NCBI GenBank assembly: GCA_032629725.1 | Contig: JAFEVB010000032.1 | Location: 620,001-684,000, forward strand | DNA: 64,000 nucleotides | Source of the DNA: Gremmenia infestans | Taxonomy: Eukaryota; Ascomycota; Leotiomycetes; Helotiales; Hamatocanthoscyphaceae | Direction of reading: 5' to 3' | Part shown: one piece after another, positions 48,195 through 59,058 of the stretch | Numbering within the stretch: position 1 is the stretch's first letter | Layout: each line of letters begins with the position of its first letter | The notes under the pieces: model-generated | The model's database searches: none | The model's input: the letters and a program-made list of their open reading frames with translations, nothing else | Told to the model about the DNA's origin: nothing | Program-made: the position numbers and the translations under genes

Positions 48195-49251
48195 ATACCT
48201 CGTCACGACGTGAGGAGGGATATTGGAGAAAGTGAAGGAGGGAGGGGTTAAGGGCAGACGGAGCTCGTTACATTCTTGTTTCTAGATTTTTTTTCCTTTG
48301 CTTTTGTGATTTACATGACCATTTTGATTTGGTTTTGCTTGATGACGGTGGTTGAACTGGGCTGGGCTTGGCTTTTTGGACAAGGCAAAGGCAAGCAAGC
48401 AAGCTTTTAACGCAGCGAGCGCGCATGGGAAGCATATACATATTATGATCTATCTTTTTGTAGTTATAGTATGTATTTCTTGTACATTGAGATGCCTATT
48501 CGATGTCAACTAGGTCATGTTTTCCTTGTTTTATCTCTCATCGACAGCTAGCAAACAGACAGAGAAGCGAGCGACGCATTGCATTGCATTTCATCAACCA
48601 ACCGGCTTGGGGGGTTCTGGGCGTTTGAAAATTGAAATCGGGCGGCTATGGTATCGGTACCTATGGAAGCGGGGTTGATACACAATGACAGACAAGATTA
48701 CATAAATGTATCTACTCGAGTATCTAAACACAGACAAGTAGACGAGCAAAGCCGATTTCTATTCTATTCTTTTATATGCGAGCGAGCGAGCGAGAAAACA
48801 GAGTGTAGTTAACTTGACTTCTCTGGTAAGTTCCTTTTGAATGCCGATGCTGATATGTGACTTTGTTTCTTTACGTGAGGGAGCGGGGTTTGAGAGTGGG
48901 TTAAGGTTTATGTATGCATGAAGCGGGAATATACATTTCTTATTGAGTATTCTCTGGCATGACTGAGAAGGATGAATGGGATGGTGAAGACGAAGGTCAG
49001 ATTAGATTAGATGATAAGATTAGGAATGAATATATGAGGAGTAAGGAGCTGACTGTCTGGTTGTTTAGTTGATTGAAGGATATTGTGTGGGTGTATAGGT
49101 CTAGCTTCAGGTATATCCTCAAGTCCCAGCCCCATCCTTCTTGGGTGTGAAAGCCAATAGTGGCCCCATATAGATATGCTAGCTTAAAAGTGAAATAAAA
49201 ACAAACGTTTGTAGATAAACCTCTGCACTTCCTGTGTCGTGCTTTGGTACT

Positions 49252-49308
49252 AAGATTCACGACTGAACTACGGAGGTCACTCGTGAATCCAGTTCAGTCG
49301 TGAATCTT
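49252..49308. repeat. Perfect 18-base inverted repeat (hairpin-forming)
   Basis: Arm AAGATTCACGACTGAACT at 49252-49269 is the exact reverse complement of 49291-49308, with a 21-base loop. The loop contains a partial further copy (TCGTGAATCC), and GACTGAACT recurs at 49322-49330. It could be a cruciform, a transcribed hairpin or the remains of a small inverted-repeat element. Confidence 0.9.
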
Positions 49309-49409
49309 GGAGTCGATTTATGACTGAACTGGCCATATCTATGATTGTAGACGGTTTATGGATGAATCGGAACAGATAAACAAAGGATCTCTGCCGTTCA
49401 TCCCATGTG

Positions 49410-49421
49410 CGGAGTACTCCG
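49410..49421. promoter_or_regulatory. CGG-N6-CCG palindrome, possible Zn2Cys6 factor site
   Basis: CGGAGTACTCCG is a perfect 12-base palindrome with the inverted CGG triplets and 6-base spacer bound by some fungal binuclear zinc-cluster regulators. Occupancy is speculative. Confidence 0.3.
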
Positions 49422-50351
49422 TATATTACTCTGTATATTGCTATAGTATAGAATAACATAATAATACTTGCAGTACAATCAAAAAATCTATTTCGAGCCG
49501 GTTAAATCTAATCTCTATGCATTAATATATCCCCCGTAGCAGCCGTTCTACTGTAACTTACTACGTAGATGCGGGACTAGGCGCCGATCGTCTGCAGGTG
49601 CCAATGATGGGGATGGAGAGGGGATGAATGGCGTGGCGATCTAGAACCATCATCTGCAAACGGAAAGACGTCTCGAGCTCACCGGCAACTCCATGCGACA
49701 GACGGTAGTGAGTGAGACTAAACCACACGCTCGGGGTTTCAAAAATCAGTCAGTTCGCAACACTAGCATGTACTACTCGGTCGTATAGTGATCTGAGTGA
49801 GATGTGAGATGAAATAAAAGAGAAAAGCGGGAAGAGAGTGAGAAATGGATTGTTTCTGACAGCTTCTCACTGCGTCCAAACTGCTCGGTCATCGGAAACA
49901 CCTAGCGCCATATTCGGTTAGCGGCTACCAACTCCACCTGCCCAAGTCACCAACCTACGACATCCGCTTCCAGTTCGATGATAATACATCATCTTGCGAC
50001 CTCGACGCACACGCACACGCACACTTCACCAACCTCCTCCATTTCAATGTCCCGCGCAACTTAGAACTTTGTACCTTCCTCTTTCTTCCTTCCATTCTGT
50101 GTACACTGTTTGCGGACTTCTTCTATTCAGCCTCAGCTCGGCATCAGCATCTTATTCTGGTTTTTATTACGCAAACTACATACCACCGGCGTCACCTTCG
50201 TTCGCACCTCTAGCATAGATACATATAACAAATTCGCCTGGAATCACCACAATACCATCATTGCCCCTCATCGTACATACACAGACAACCCCGCCTACAT
50301 CGAGTTCCAACTACCGCCTTGATCTCCCGATACTACAAACCACAACACTTT

Positions 50352-53345
50352 ATGATGCGTCGCGCCTTAGAAGACATCAGCGACCCAGATCGCAACCTGG
50401 CCGAGTCGACAGGCGAACTTCCCGATATACCTCAAAACATCGACCTAGACCTCATCACTGAAGAATCCAACGATGCGCGTATACACACCCCCCCACCCCG
50501 CATCGCAGCACGTTTCTACCGTCCTACAAACAACCGTCGCAAGTCTTCCGCCGCATCCTCTCGCCGTAACTCTATATCCTCGGTCCATTCACACCAGTCG
50601 CATGCCTCCAGAGGTCCAGATCTAGATGGCAGCCCTCAGAGTAATTATATCGCTCAGCACCTGCGACGTGCATCGATCTTGGAGGATCGGAAGGCCCGGC
50701 TGGCAGACAGGGCAGCACATGCAGAGAAGGTCCGGCTCAGAGCAGCCCTGGCCAAGGCAGCGCCCCGCAGCGTTATAAATAGCGAGGAGAGGGCATTAGC
50801 TGCGCAACATGCAAGAGAGAAGAACCTTGCGGAGATTGTAGCTAGTTGTGCCGAGGAGGTGAGGAGGGCAAAGGGTGTTGCCGAGAGCATGAAGGAGAAG
50901 AGGGAGGCTGATGGCAAGCGAGTGAGAAAGGAGATGGAAGAGAAGCTCGCCGAAGCAGAAAGGAGGAGGGAGGAAATCCTTAATAGGGGGGGAAATACAA
51001 AGAGAGGACGCTCAGCGAGCCAGCGTAGGAAGAGCTCTTCTCCTCTGCCAAAAATCCGGGAGCAAATCAGTGAAGCTACAGCTGCCTCCAGGATTCAGCA
51101 AAAATGGAGAGCCCATCGCAGATGGAAGGCCCTCAAGGATTTCTCGGACTTGGGTCTTACAATTGATGGTGTACGGGAGACGTCATTTGAGAAGGTCGTC
51201 GATTTACTGGCAGATGAAAAAGTCGTAGTGGGCACTGCTCATGTCCTGAGAATCTGCGGGTTAGAGGAAGGAGAGAGCGGGTCCGTCAACGAAATGACTG
51301 CAGTTCGAACCTTCCTGAGTGCATTCCTTATTCTAGGACACCCAACTCAGGTTCTTAGCGGTAAAGGTGAAAAAGGAGAGGCAGAGCAGGTGCAGGTGGG
51401 AGTATTGCCAATGATGAGAGACGATCTAGCTAATCCCCAGTTGCAGGATCTTGTTGCTAAAGCTCGGGATTTGTTGATCTCTTTCGAGAATGTTCTATCG
51501 CGGTTAACACCTACGAACAACTATACTCCCCCGCCTGCTCAATTCTCAAATTTGTCAGACGTCTATGCCACTTTCTTCAACGCATTTATTGCTTGGAAGG
51601 CGCGGGACTCGAGCACACTTATCGATATGATGGTCCTGCAATTTGTAGAACTTGATTTGATATGGCAGACTGTGAAAGATAGCTCTGAAGACGCTGTCAC
51701 TGATTCTTATCGAGACGGCATTCGAGAAAATCAACTCAAGTTGATGGTCAGGATCAAGAAACTGGCTGGTCCTGACAGAGGAAAGAAGTTGATCACAAAA
51801 GCTATAAGGGAAGCACGTGCCGCACGTTCTATAAACCAGCCCGAAGGAGATTCTCGACCACGCGCGGCAGAGTCAGTCACATCTGAGACTCCAGCAATTG
51901 CAGATTTATCTGCGTCCGAGAAGTCGGTGGCTACTCATTTGCAAACGCTGACCCCACCTTCGACACCTCGCAAACGTGAGCCTCCGAGATCAGAGGTTGA
52001 TGCCTTAAGAAGTGCCACTACGATTCTCCCTGACAATCGAATCATCGCTCATGAGATCGCTATCAACCGAGAATACCGCATTGGAGAAGATGCTCTCGAA
52101 TACAGGGACTCGTTCATGAGTGCCGTCTTTGACGTTATGCGTCGAGATATCGCTCAAGGGAACAGCGAACCATGGGTTCTTGCGATGGCTGAGAACATTA
52201 AAGGAAAGCTCCTGAATCTCTTGAAGCAGGGCAATTCGATGCACACTCTCATTAGCGAAGCTCTCGACAACGACGTTGTAGCCCGTGAACTTCAAAGTGG
52301 TTCTTTCTCTTATGAAAAGTTCTTCTCATTCATGGCGACTATCATTCCTCGCCTCTGCGCTCCTTTCCGTGACGAAGAAATGAAAGAACTGGTTGAAAAC
52401 AAGATTCAGAGTGGTGATGTGGTTGATCGCCTGCAGAGCCTGATGCATGCCACGGATCTCATGCAAATTGACTATGCAAACTTCATGTTGCAAGCTGCTG
52501 CACCAGAACTTATTAAGCATGCCGCTGCATACGAGACAACACGCTTCGCAGAGATCATGAATGAGACTTCCAATAACCTCTCAGCAACCCAGCAAGCATG
52601 GGAAGAAGCCAGGGCCAAGGTTTTTGCCGAGGCGGCCAGACGAGACCCGCAGCTAGCCAGAAACCGACCGATGCCCGACAAGATATATTCTCACATGCTG
52701 GTCGACGTCTTTACCAATCTCGACCTCTCAGTGCCTACCCCTGAAACACTTCAGGTAGATAGCAAACGCATCCAGTCTACTCGTGGTGACATCCTTCGCA
52801 TCATTACTACAGGTGCGATTCTTCTTCAGTGTAAGAACATGTTGAAGCGAGATGTTCGCAGCCAATGGAAAACCGAAGCAACACGTATCTTTTCCGTGCT
52901 GGAAAACGCCAAGAGTGTCGAGAGCGCAAGTCAAGGCATTCAAGCAGCATTGGAATCCTCTCGCAGCATGCCAGCCGCTACGAAGAACCACATTCGCGAA
53001 CTAGTTACGAGGATCGTGGGAATATCCGCCTCTATTTCAGGCCCTCCCTCCGATTCGACCACGTCAGCAGTGCTCAGAGACCCAGTCATGCGTCTGTTGA
53101 TGACTAGATTGAAGGGACACATCCACGCACGCCTGACGGCTAGAACGGAGAGAGAGAAAGTCAAGAGCGCCAGTACAGCCAGTGAAAGTCTTGCCACACT
53201 CGGACTACCTGAATTTGTGCAAAAAGTCGGCGCTATCGTGGAAGAGATGGGCAAAGTGGGTGCATTGGATAGAGAAGCCCACGGACTGTGGTATGAGCTC
53301 GTTGCCAAGAAGGCTGAAGATTCAGAGACCGAGGTTGCTTCTTGA
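50352..53345 (+). CDS. SOK1: Tcp11/Sok1-family protein
   Basis: Single-exon gene, 997 residues from the first ATG (MMRRALEDISDPDRN). Yeast SOK1 was found as a high-copy suppressor of loss of cAMP-dependent kinase; Tcp11 relatives act in cAMP signalling. An N-terminal Arg/Ser-rich disordered region is followed by a charged coiled coil (about residues 120-220: KARLADRAAHAEKVRLRAA, EVRRAKGVAESMKEKR). An IQ-like helix IQQKWRAHRRWKAL comes next. The C-terminal two thirds form the helical Tcp11 domain, with HEIAINREYRIGEDA, FFSFMATIIPRLCAPFRDEE and MQIDYANFML. The domain is long and uninterrupted and there is no sign of decay. Confidence 0.88.
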   Translation: MMRRALEDISDPDRNLAESTGELPDIPQNIDLDLITEESNDARIHTPPPRIAARFYRPTNNRRKSSAASSRRNSISSVHSHQSHASRGPDLDGSPQSNYIAQHLRRASILEDRKARLADRAAHAEKVRLRAALAKAAPRSVINSEERALAAQHAREKNLAEIVASCAEEVRRAKGVAESMKEKREADGKRVRKEMEEKLAEAERRREEILNRGGNTKRGRSASQRRKSSSPLPKIREQISEATAASRIQQKWRAHRRWKALKDFSDLGLTIDGVRETSFEKVVDLLADEKVVVGTAHVLRICGLEEGESGSVNEMTAVRTFLSAFLILGHPTQVLSGKGEKGEAEQVQVGVLPMMRDDLANPQLQDLVAKARDLLISFENVLSRLTPTNNYTPPPAQFSNLSDVYATFFNAFIAWKARDSSTLIDMMVLQFVELDLIWQTVKDSSEDAVTDSYRDGIRENQLKLMVRIKKLAGPDRGKKLITKAIREARAARSINQPEGDSRPRAAESVTSETPAIADLSASEKSVATHLQTLTPPSTPRKREPPRSEVDALRSATTILPDNRIIAHEIAINREYRIGEDALEYRDSFMSAVFDVMRRDIAQGNSEPWVLAMAENIKGKLLNLLKQGNSMHTLISEALDNDVVARELQSGSFSYEKFFSFMATIIPRLCAPFRDEEMKELVENKIQSGDVVDRLQSLMHATDLMQIDYANFMLQAAAPELIKHAAAYETTRFAEIMNETSNNLSATQQAWEEARAKVFAEAARRDPQLARNRPMPDKIYSHMLVDVFTNLDLSVPTPETLQVDSKRIQSTRGDILRIITTGAILLQCKNMLKRDVRSQWKTEATRIFSVLENAKSVESASQGIQAALESSRSMPAATKNHIRELVTRIVGISASISGPPSDSTTSAVLRDPVMRLLMTRLKGHIHARLTARTEREKVKSASTASESLATLGLPEFVQKVGAIVEEMGKVGALDREAHGLWYELVAKKAEDSETEVAS

Positions 53346-53827
53346 TTCATATATATTTCATCATTGAGTGGAGACTTAGCATAGCATGGCATTATGATGT
53401 AATGACGGCACCGGACATGGCTGGAGTTTGGGGGTTTGGTTTGGTTCGGTTTTGTTGATAATTCGGAGCGGATAGGATAGGCTGGCAGGGTACGATATAA
53501 CGATTCCCTTTAGTACGATATGGGTCTGGCTGGGATTGACGGCAGCATTCGGCGGGCGTTTAGGGGATTGATATTATATGGTTGTATTTTTTTGGCATTG
53601 GCATGGACAGAGGACAGATATAGCGACGAGCCTTACTTAGATTGGGACAGGACAGGACAGCGAGATGTTGAATAAGAATTCAATAGCGTATATTTTACTT
53701 TACTGTTGCCCTGCGAAATTTCTGGTGAGGGCTTGTGTGTGCATGCGCAACTAAGAACGACCTGGTTATCTTTTAATGCCACTTCTTTAACATGCAGGTT
53801 TGTCTGTCCGTACCTAAAGTACTTCAT

Positions 53828-54405
53828 ATTCAGAACCTCACATACTGATCCTTTCTTTATACTTGTGCTTATTTATCTGATTTTATATAATATGATCTAA
53901 TATGATCTGATCAAGCCTAAGCCAAGCCCCTATTCTTGCAAGCGAGAGTGAGGTCACGTGACTAGAATAGAACTTACTTATATAGATCTAAATAGTAGTC
54001 ATAGCTAATATATACGAATATAAACTAAGAAGAAGTAGGCTATCTTAACTAGATACTTACGTATAAGCCTCAGTTCAAATGCGTTTCTAGGATTCATGAA
54101 ACTAGATTCTGGATTTATGTTTACTAAATACTACTTAAGCTCATCTAAGATTTAGGTAATATAATATATTTAGACATAACATATTCGATTTTTCAGTTAA
54201 CTCGTATTGCATATAGCGTCTACTAGAAGCGAAATCAGTCCATACTACGAAGGACAGTTCTGGTTCTAGCAAAGTAAAATAGGTACTTAAGATGCCGGGA
54301 GAGTTTAAGACTATACGGCTAGACCCATTTTTCCATATCATATAACTTTTGCACCACCTGATTAATATTAATATTAGAAGTTGTGTATAGTTTATTGGCT
54401 TCTTA
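53828..54405 (+). repeat. Diverged dispersed repeat, copy A
   Basis: By eye this is similar in order and orientation to 58055-58655. Shared blocks include GCTTATTTATCTGATTTTAT, CTTGCAAGCGAGAG, AGGTCACGTGAC, AAGATTTAGG and GGTTCTAG. Both copies are AT-rich. Copy B sits at the broken end of a Crypton-like gene, so this may be a solo 3' fragment of the same element. Spacing between blocks varies by a few bases, so the copies are old. Confidence 0.75.
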
Positions 54406-55192
54406 TTCAATTAGCTTATTACTTAATTCAGATAAAATCATAAGTATAGTGTGGTGGTTATGTATTGATGCGCAGGAGGGAGGCATATTTGCGGCCTTTG
54501 GGTGTTATTTTCTGTACGTATTCGTGCTCGCCATAGCTCGGAAAAGTGGCACTATAAGCATAGTGGAGTTCTTATTTTGATGTCTTGATTGATTCGAGCC
54601 TCTATTTAAGTGTTCGTGAAACATTCCAAGATACATGCTAAGATTATAAACGAAATTATCCGGGATTTTAGTTTCCTCCTATCGTATCACGAGAAAAACG
54701 TGGCCTGAGTGTCCGTGCATCTCCTCCAAAATCTTGCCATCCACCAACTAATCCAGCGCCAATTGTCATGGAATTTCAATATACTCACGTAATGTTTTGA
54801 TAGAAATATTGTACATACACTATACTGTTTTATGAGCAAAAAGAAGGTTTATTCATATTAGAATCAAAATGATGTTGTTTCACCAGGTGACACTAAGGCT
54901 CGCCACGTTTTTCTCAGGGCCCACCCTTGTAACCTCCACCCCTTGTAACCTCCACAAATAATCTTGGAGAATTATATTCGAAACTCAGCGATGGATTCTT
55001 GAGCGCCTCCGAATCTTTCGTTGCTGTTATTTGTTGCCGTGGATCTGTTCCCGTCGAAGTTATAAGTATGAAAAGGGAAGCAGGCTGATTTTTCTTCCCA
55101 ACACTCTTTACATTTCGTCTTGTCAATTCGCCGACTTTTTCAGTTCTCATTCTTCACTTCACAGTCACTCTTTTACATTTGTTTTCTTCAAT
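54406..55192. other. AT-rich region upstream of the GH12 gene
   Basis: No gene recognised. It contains a perfect 16-base tandem duplication at 54924-54955 (CCCTTGTAACCTCCAC twice). A C/T-rich promoter-like stretch lies just before the GH12 start. Confidence 0.5.
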
Positions 55193-56704
55193 ATGTTCCG
55201 TCCATTGCAGGCAATTACCTTCCTCGCATTGCTCGTATTTGCAGCAGCGAACCCCATTCGTTTTCCCCCTGGCGAATTTGCTCCTGACGAGTGTGCCTTC
55301 GAAAACGATACACCACCTCCACCTCCTTACGCTATTGAGCCTACAACTACCTTTATCCAAGCTGCTTCGTCCTATACTACTCCAGTCACGACTGCCTCTG
55401 TTCAAGCTGCTTCTTCTGCCGCTTCATCTGTCCAAGCTGCTTCTTCTGCTGCTTCATCTGTCCAAGCTGCTTCTTCTGCCGCTTCATCTGTCCAAGCTGC
55501 TTCTTCTGCCGCTTCATCTGTCCAAGCTGCTTCTTCTGCCGCTTCATCTGTCCAAGCTGCTTCTTCTGCTGCTTCTTCTGTCCAAGCCGCTTCATCTGCT
55601 GCTTCTTCTGTCCAAGCCGCTTCATCTGTCCAAACTGCTTCTTCTGCCGCTCCCTCTGTCCAAGCTGCTCCCTCAGCAGGCTCAAGCACGGCTTCGGCCC
55701 CAGCAAGCTCGGGTTTTGCGACCGTTCCCGCTTCCTCAGCTTCACCAGCTATCCAAGCTGCTTCTGCTACCAAGGCTGTGACTACCTCCAGCCAAGCTGC
55801 TTCCTCTGCTACCACGGCTGTGGCTGCCTCCAGCCAAGCTGCTTCCTCTGCTACGTTTGTGACTACCTCTAGCCAAGCTGCTTCTGACCACTGTGGCGAC
55901 ACAGATTATGTTATTCTCACCGACACGCCATGGATCGTCTACAACATGCTCTACAATGCCGACAAGATGGTCGGCACACAGTGCACCAACTACCAAAAAG
56001 CTGGAACCCTTGCAAATGGAGATAAAGAGGTGGCTTGGAACAGCGTGACGAACATTGAATATGTCGAGAGCACGTAAGTCTGCCTTCTTAACAATAGCGG
56101 CGCTTTTTAATTTAATACTTCCCCACAGGAACAATGTACCAAAAGGATACTCTTTTGTGGGTCTGACACAAAACCTTGAGAACACCATTTCGTCCATTTC
56201 TGCCATTCCGGCTAGTTACACATGGACACGCACAAATACGACTGCGTTCAAGGGCAATGTCTGCTTCGATTTCATGACCAGTGACACGAAAGGAGATTCG
56301 ACCTCGAGCTCTGCGCAAGAACTTATGCTGTGGCTTCAATATGAAGGAGGTCAACTTCCAATTGGCTGGGGAGATGCTGTGGCTACGATTGACTCTCTTT
56401 TTGGGACGAGCTGGAAGTTGTATGAGGCGAAGAACACCGATACTGGGATCACAGTGCATAGCTTGCTTCCCGACACTCAGTTCGAGGGGAGCTTTAATGG
56501 AGATCTGAAGGATTGGCTGGAGGCTTTGGTGACAATTGGAAAGTTCACGGATAAGACTTACGTCAATGTTGGAAATGCTGGGTAAGTTAAATCAAATCTG
56601 TACTCCTGTAGCAAGACTCTAACGTGTGGGTGAACAGGACTGAGTTCTTCTATGGGAACAGCATCCTGAATGCTACGTTAGGATTGCAGATCAACTTGAG
56701 CTAG
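55193..56704 (+). CDS. GH12 endoglucanase with N-terminal repeat spacer
   Basis: Secreted glycoside hydrolase family 12 (endo-beta-1,4-glucanase or xyloglucanase) acting on plant wall glucans. Exons 55193-56073, 56129-56581 and 56638-56704 give 466 residues. The signal peptide is MFRPLQAITFLALLVFAAA, with a short pro-like region, then about 190 residues of repeats: ten-residue SVQAASSAAS units, then longer TSSQAAS units. The catalytic domain starts near DHCGDTDYVILTDTPW. The expected nucleophile Glu is in AQELMLWLQYEGG, and the acid/base Glu is in GTEFFYGNS, rebuilt at the last intron. It ends LGLQINLS, as GH12 enzymes do. GH12 enzymes usually start directly with the catalytic domain, so the long N-terminal spacer is unusual. 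Confidence 0.9.
55397..55684 (+). repeat. 30-base coding tandem repeat (SVQAASSAAS units)
   Basis: Seven in-register copies of a 30-base unit run from 55397 to 55606. They are followed by an 18-base truncated copy and two diverged copies. Copies differ mainly at synonymous T/C positions, suggesting recent unequal exchange. The length is a multiple of three, which also explains the long open frames on the other strand. Confidence 0.95.
55765..55890 (+). repeat. 42-base coding tandem repeat (AVTTSSQAASSAT-like)
   Basis: Three imperfect copies encode ATKAVTTSSQAASS-like units between the SVQAASSAAS array and the GH12 catalytic domain. Confidence 0.75.
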
Positions 56705-57216
56705 AAGACTGTTTTCTAAAGAGGTCTCCTCGTGCGTAATCTTCTTTCTCAAGGAGGTTATTCGTTTTCTCTTCAAAAAGAATCTATCCTTTGCAGGACA
56801 TAATGGATTTCTTTGCATTAGATGGTGTATATATCGTTTATTCATATATAGTGAAATATATTATGGGATCAATAGAACGAATATTTTACCGCATGATTAT
56901 GAGAAAATGTTTTCTGCGTGTTTGTTGCAAGATCCTAATCAAGAATAAGCTAATGGTGTATGAGGCCCGCGCGTAACTCAGTGGGGAGTGATCGCGATTG
57001 CCCATATAAACCGCGCAATTTCCGGGCCTGCGCGCCCTCAGAGAAGAGGCCCTTTCAGGTGCAGTCATCGTGCAAGTTACTCGTTTAATTGTGAGGTATG
57101 AAGGCTCGAAGCGCGTCAGCCCTCAGCTCCAAGATGCGTAGAATACGTTCAGAGGGCCCCCTTTTCTTGCCCTCCCGTCCGGGCCTTCCCTGAATTGAAG
57201 CGACTCTGACTGACAC
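56705..57216. other. Spacer between the GH12 gene and the Crypton-like relic
   Basis: AT-rich up to about 56960, then GC-rich (GAGGCCCGCGCG onward). The abrupt change in composition near 56960 may mark the left edge of the inserted element. No gene or tRNA could be folded by eye. Confidence 0.45.
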
Positions 57217-58083
57217 ATGGATTCTAGACTACCCGAAACCGAAGCGCTGCTGCGCACTGCTACTGCGCTTATCCTGAGCGTGGACGCGGCCATGGACCGG
57301 CTCCTGAGCCTCCTGCCTACAGCTTCTAGGAAGGCTCCGGCGCCTGCTTTGGAGCTTGAGCCTCAGCCTCTGCCTGATAGGGCCGAGGATATCGCTATCC
57401 AGCAGGCCCTAAATGAGGTTCTTGAGTATCACAGGACCCACCGGCCTAAAAATACCGCCAATAATTATGAGCCAAAGCAGAGAGAGTGGATGGTGGGTGT
57501 TTGTCCTCTGATATTTGAGGCACTTGGTACCGACCTCTTGTCTCATAGGCCTGGTGCAAGAAGATAGGCTTTAAAGAGGGTGGCAAGCACCTCCCTGAAG
57601 ACTATGTGGACAAGGGCAAGCTGCTGCTTTTTATCAAAGATAAGGTAGCAGGCCGTAAGCCAAGGCGAGGACTCCGTCTCGATGCTGAGAAGCAGCGGCA
57701 GCGCAAGAGAAAGGCCGAGTCACCGCTATCGCGCTCGCTACCATCAAAGTAGAAGAGGGCATGCAGGTGCCATTCCTATATTAGAAGGGACCGACGACGA
57801 GTCCTGCTCTGATCTGGTGCTCATGTACCACACACTCATGTACCACACAGTCAGGGCCTACTGCTCGGCTATCAACGAGCTCTGGGTTCACCAGATATCA
57901 CTAGGCCTCTATTCAGGCGACAGGCCTCAACGCGTGGCTATGACAGCCCTGAAGACCTCAATTGCTCGTGGCCAGCACCAGCGGCGCCGAACCAAGTTTG
58001 AGGATCGTGGCCTGGCTACTATCAGAGACGGGTACACGGCTCTCCAGATCCCCGATTCAGAATCTTACGTCTTAATACTTTAA
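57217..58083 (+). pseudogene. Broken Crypton-like tyrosine-recombinase transposon gene
   Basis: Resembles fungal repeat-family ORFs with an Ndc10/tyrosine-recombinase-like N-terminal part, as in Crypton DNA transposons; the assignment is by memory and not certain. Exon 57217-57492 encodes MDSRLPETEALLRTATALIL through NTANNYEPKQREWM. A GT..AG intron ends at 57548. The next part (AWCKKIGFKEGGKHLPEDYVD...) continues the same fold until a stop near 57750. After a frame change, coding resumes with DLVLMYHT, containing a 15-base direct duplication, and VRAYCSAINELW. It ends ARGQHQRRRTKFEDRGLATIRDGYT. The catalytic Arg-His-Arg-Tyr half is absent; the sequence runs directly into the dispersed repeat copy B. 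Confidence 0.6.
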
Positions 58084-58655
58084 TTATACTTATGCTTATT
58101 TATCTGATTTTATATAACATGATCTAACCTCCTGACTTGATATGATATGATATAAAACCCCTTTTTCTTGCAAGCGAGAGAGAGGTCACGTGACCAGAAC
58201 AGTGCTTGTATAGGTTAAAATAGTAGATGTGGCTAACACATACGATCATAGACTGAGGAGAATTGATCTATATCAACCGTCGAGCCTAGCATGAGCCTAA
58301 GTTCGGAACCGTTTTTGGGGTTCTAGATTCTGATTATAAGTTTATTGAGTTCTGCTCAAGCGTAATCAAGATTTAGGCATATGACAAATTTCGATATATC
58401 AGGTTCAATTCTCACTTAACCGTAAAACGCAAAACATTTGCTGAAAGGCTAATCAATACAAAAGCGAGATGTGGTTCTAGTTCTAGCAGGAAGTGAAAAA
58501 CGGAAGTAGGGATATTATATACCAGGAGTTGGGCTCCTAAAACGGAATATGGTAGTCTAAAATAACCACTCACTATTCTATAAGTTCTTAGCAATCTTTG
58601 CGCTGACAACGTCCTTAATAATATATCAGCCCAAGTTGTATAAGCTATATATGGC
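58055..58655 (+). repeat. Diverged dispersed repeat, copy B
   Basis: Direct-repeat partner of 53828-54405, starting inside the last codons of the Crypton-like relic. It contains the same CTTGCAAGCGAGAG and GGTCACGTGAC blocks. It may be the 3' end of that element or a separate insertion that truncated it. Confidence 0.75.
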
Positions 58656-59058
58656 TTTAAGTACCGCTGGTTTTAAACCATTGTTCTAGTTTCCAACTAA
58701 TATTCATTTAGATGTTTTTACTGCTTAAACAATTTATAGGATAATTTGAGCATTATATCGAGAAACAAATTATAGATTTAGAAGACTGGGAAATTATCGC
58801 AGGACCTCCCTCGGGTAGAAACTCAATATAGTAAGTGTTTGCTAGGCAGCCCCATTAATCTACTATTTAGCGCTTATATTATTATACTTTCAAGCCTCGG
58901 ATATACTTAAAGATTCCTAAAAAGGGATTGGCACATTTCAACTCTTGATTTGTAAGATCTCTTAGGCTACATACAGATATTGCATTCGTGACAATAAGTC
59001 AGAGCCGAGCTCTGCTCGACATATCTCTTTAGGCCGGCACACTCTATCCCGCAGAAGT
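58656..59058. other. AT-rich spacer downstream of the HET gene
   Basis: Runs from the end of repeat copy B to the stop of the HET-domain gene. No gene seen. Confidence 0.5.

Larger units (their letters stand above)
48195..50351. other. Long intergenic region with an 18-base inverted repeat
   Basis: 2.1 kb between the secreted-protein gene and the SOK1-type gene. It holds a GCGA run near 48779-48794, a strong inverted repeat at 49252-49308, a 12-base palindrome at 49410-49421 and a C/T-rich leader-like stretch from about 49930. No gene recognised. Confidence 0.55.

Noticed and set aside
55397..55684. Regular 30-base repeat array as a possible CRISPR
   Set aside because: There are no unique spacers, the units are contiguous and coding, and the host is a eukaryote.
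55402..55902. Long minus-strand open frame (Glu/Ala-rich repeats) opposite the GH12 gene
   Set aside because: It is produced by the 30-base repeat, which keeps all frames open. The plus-strand frame has the signal peptide and GH12 domain.
56960..57070. GC-rich segment resembling a tRNA (GCCCGCGCGTAACTCAGTGGGGAG)
   Set aside because: The D-arm-like start is not followed by a matching anticodon or T arm. It is more likely the leader of the Crypton-like element.
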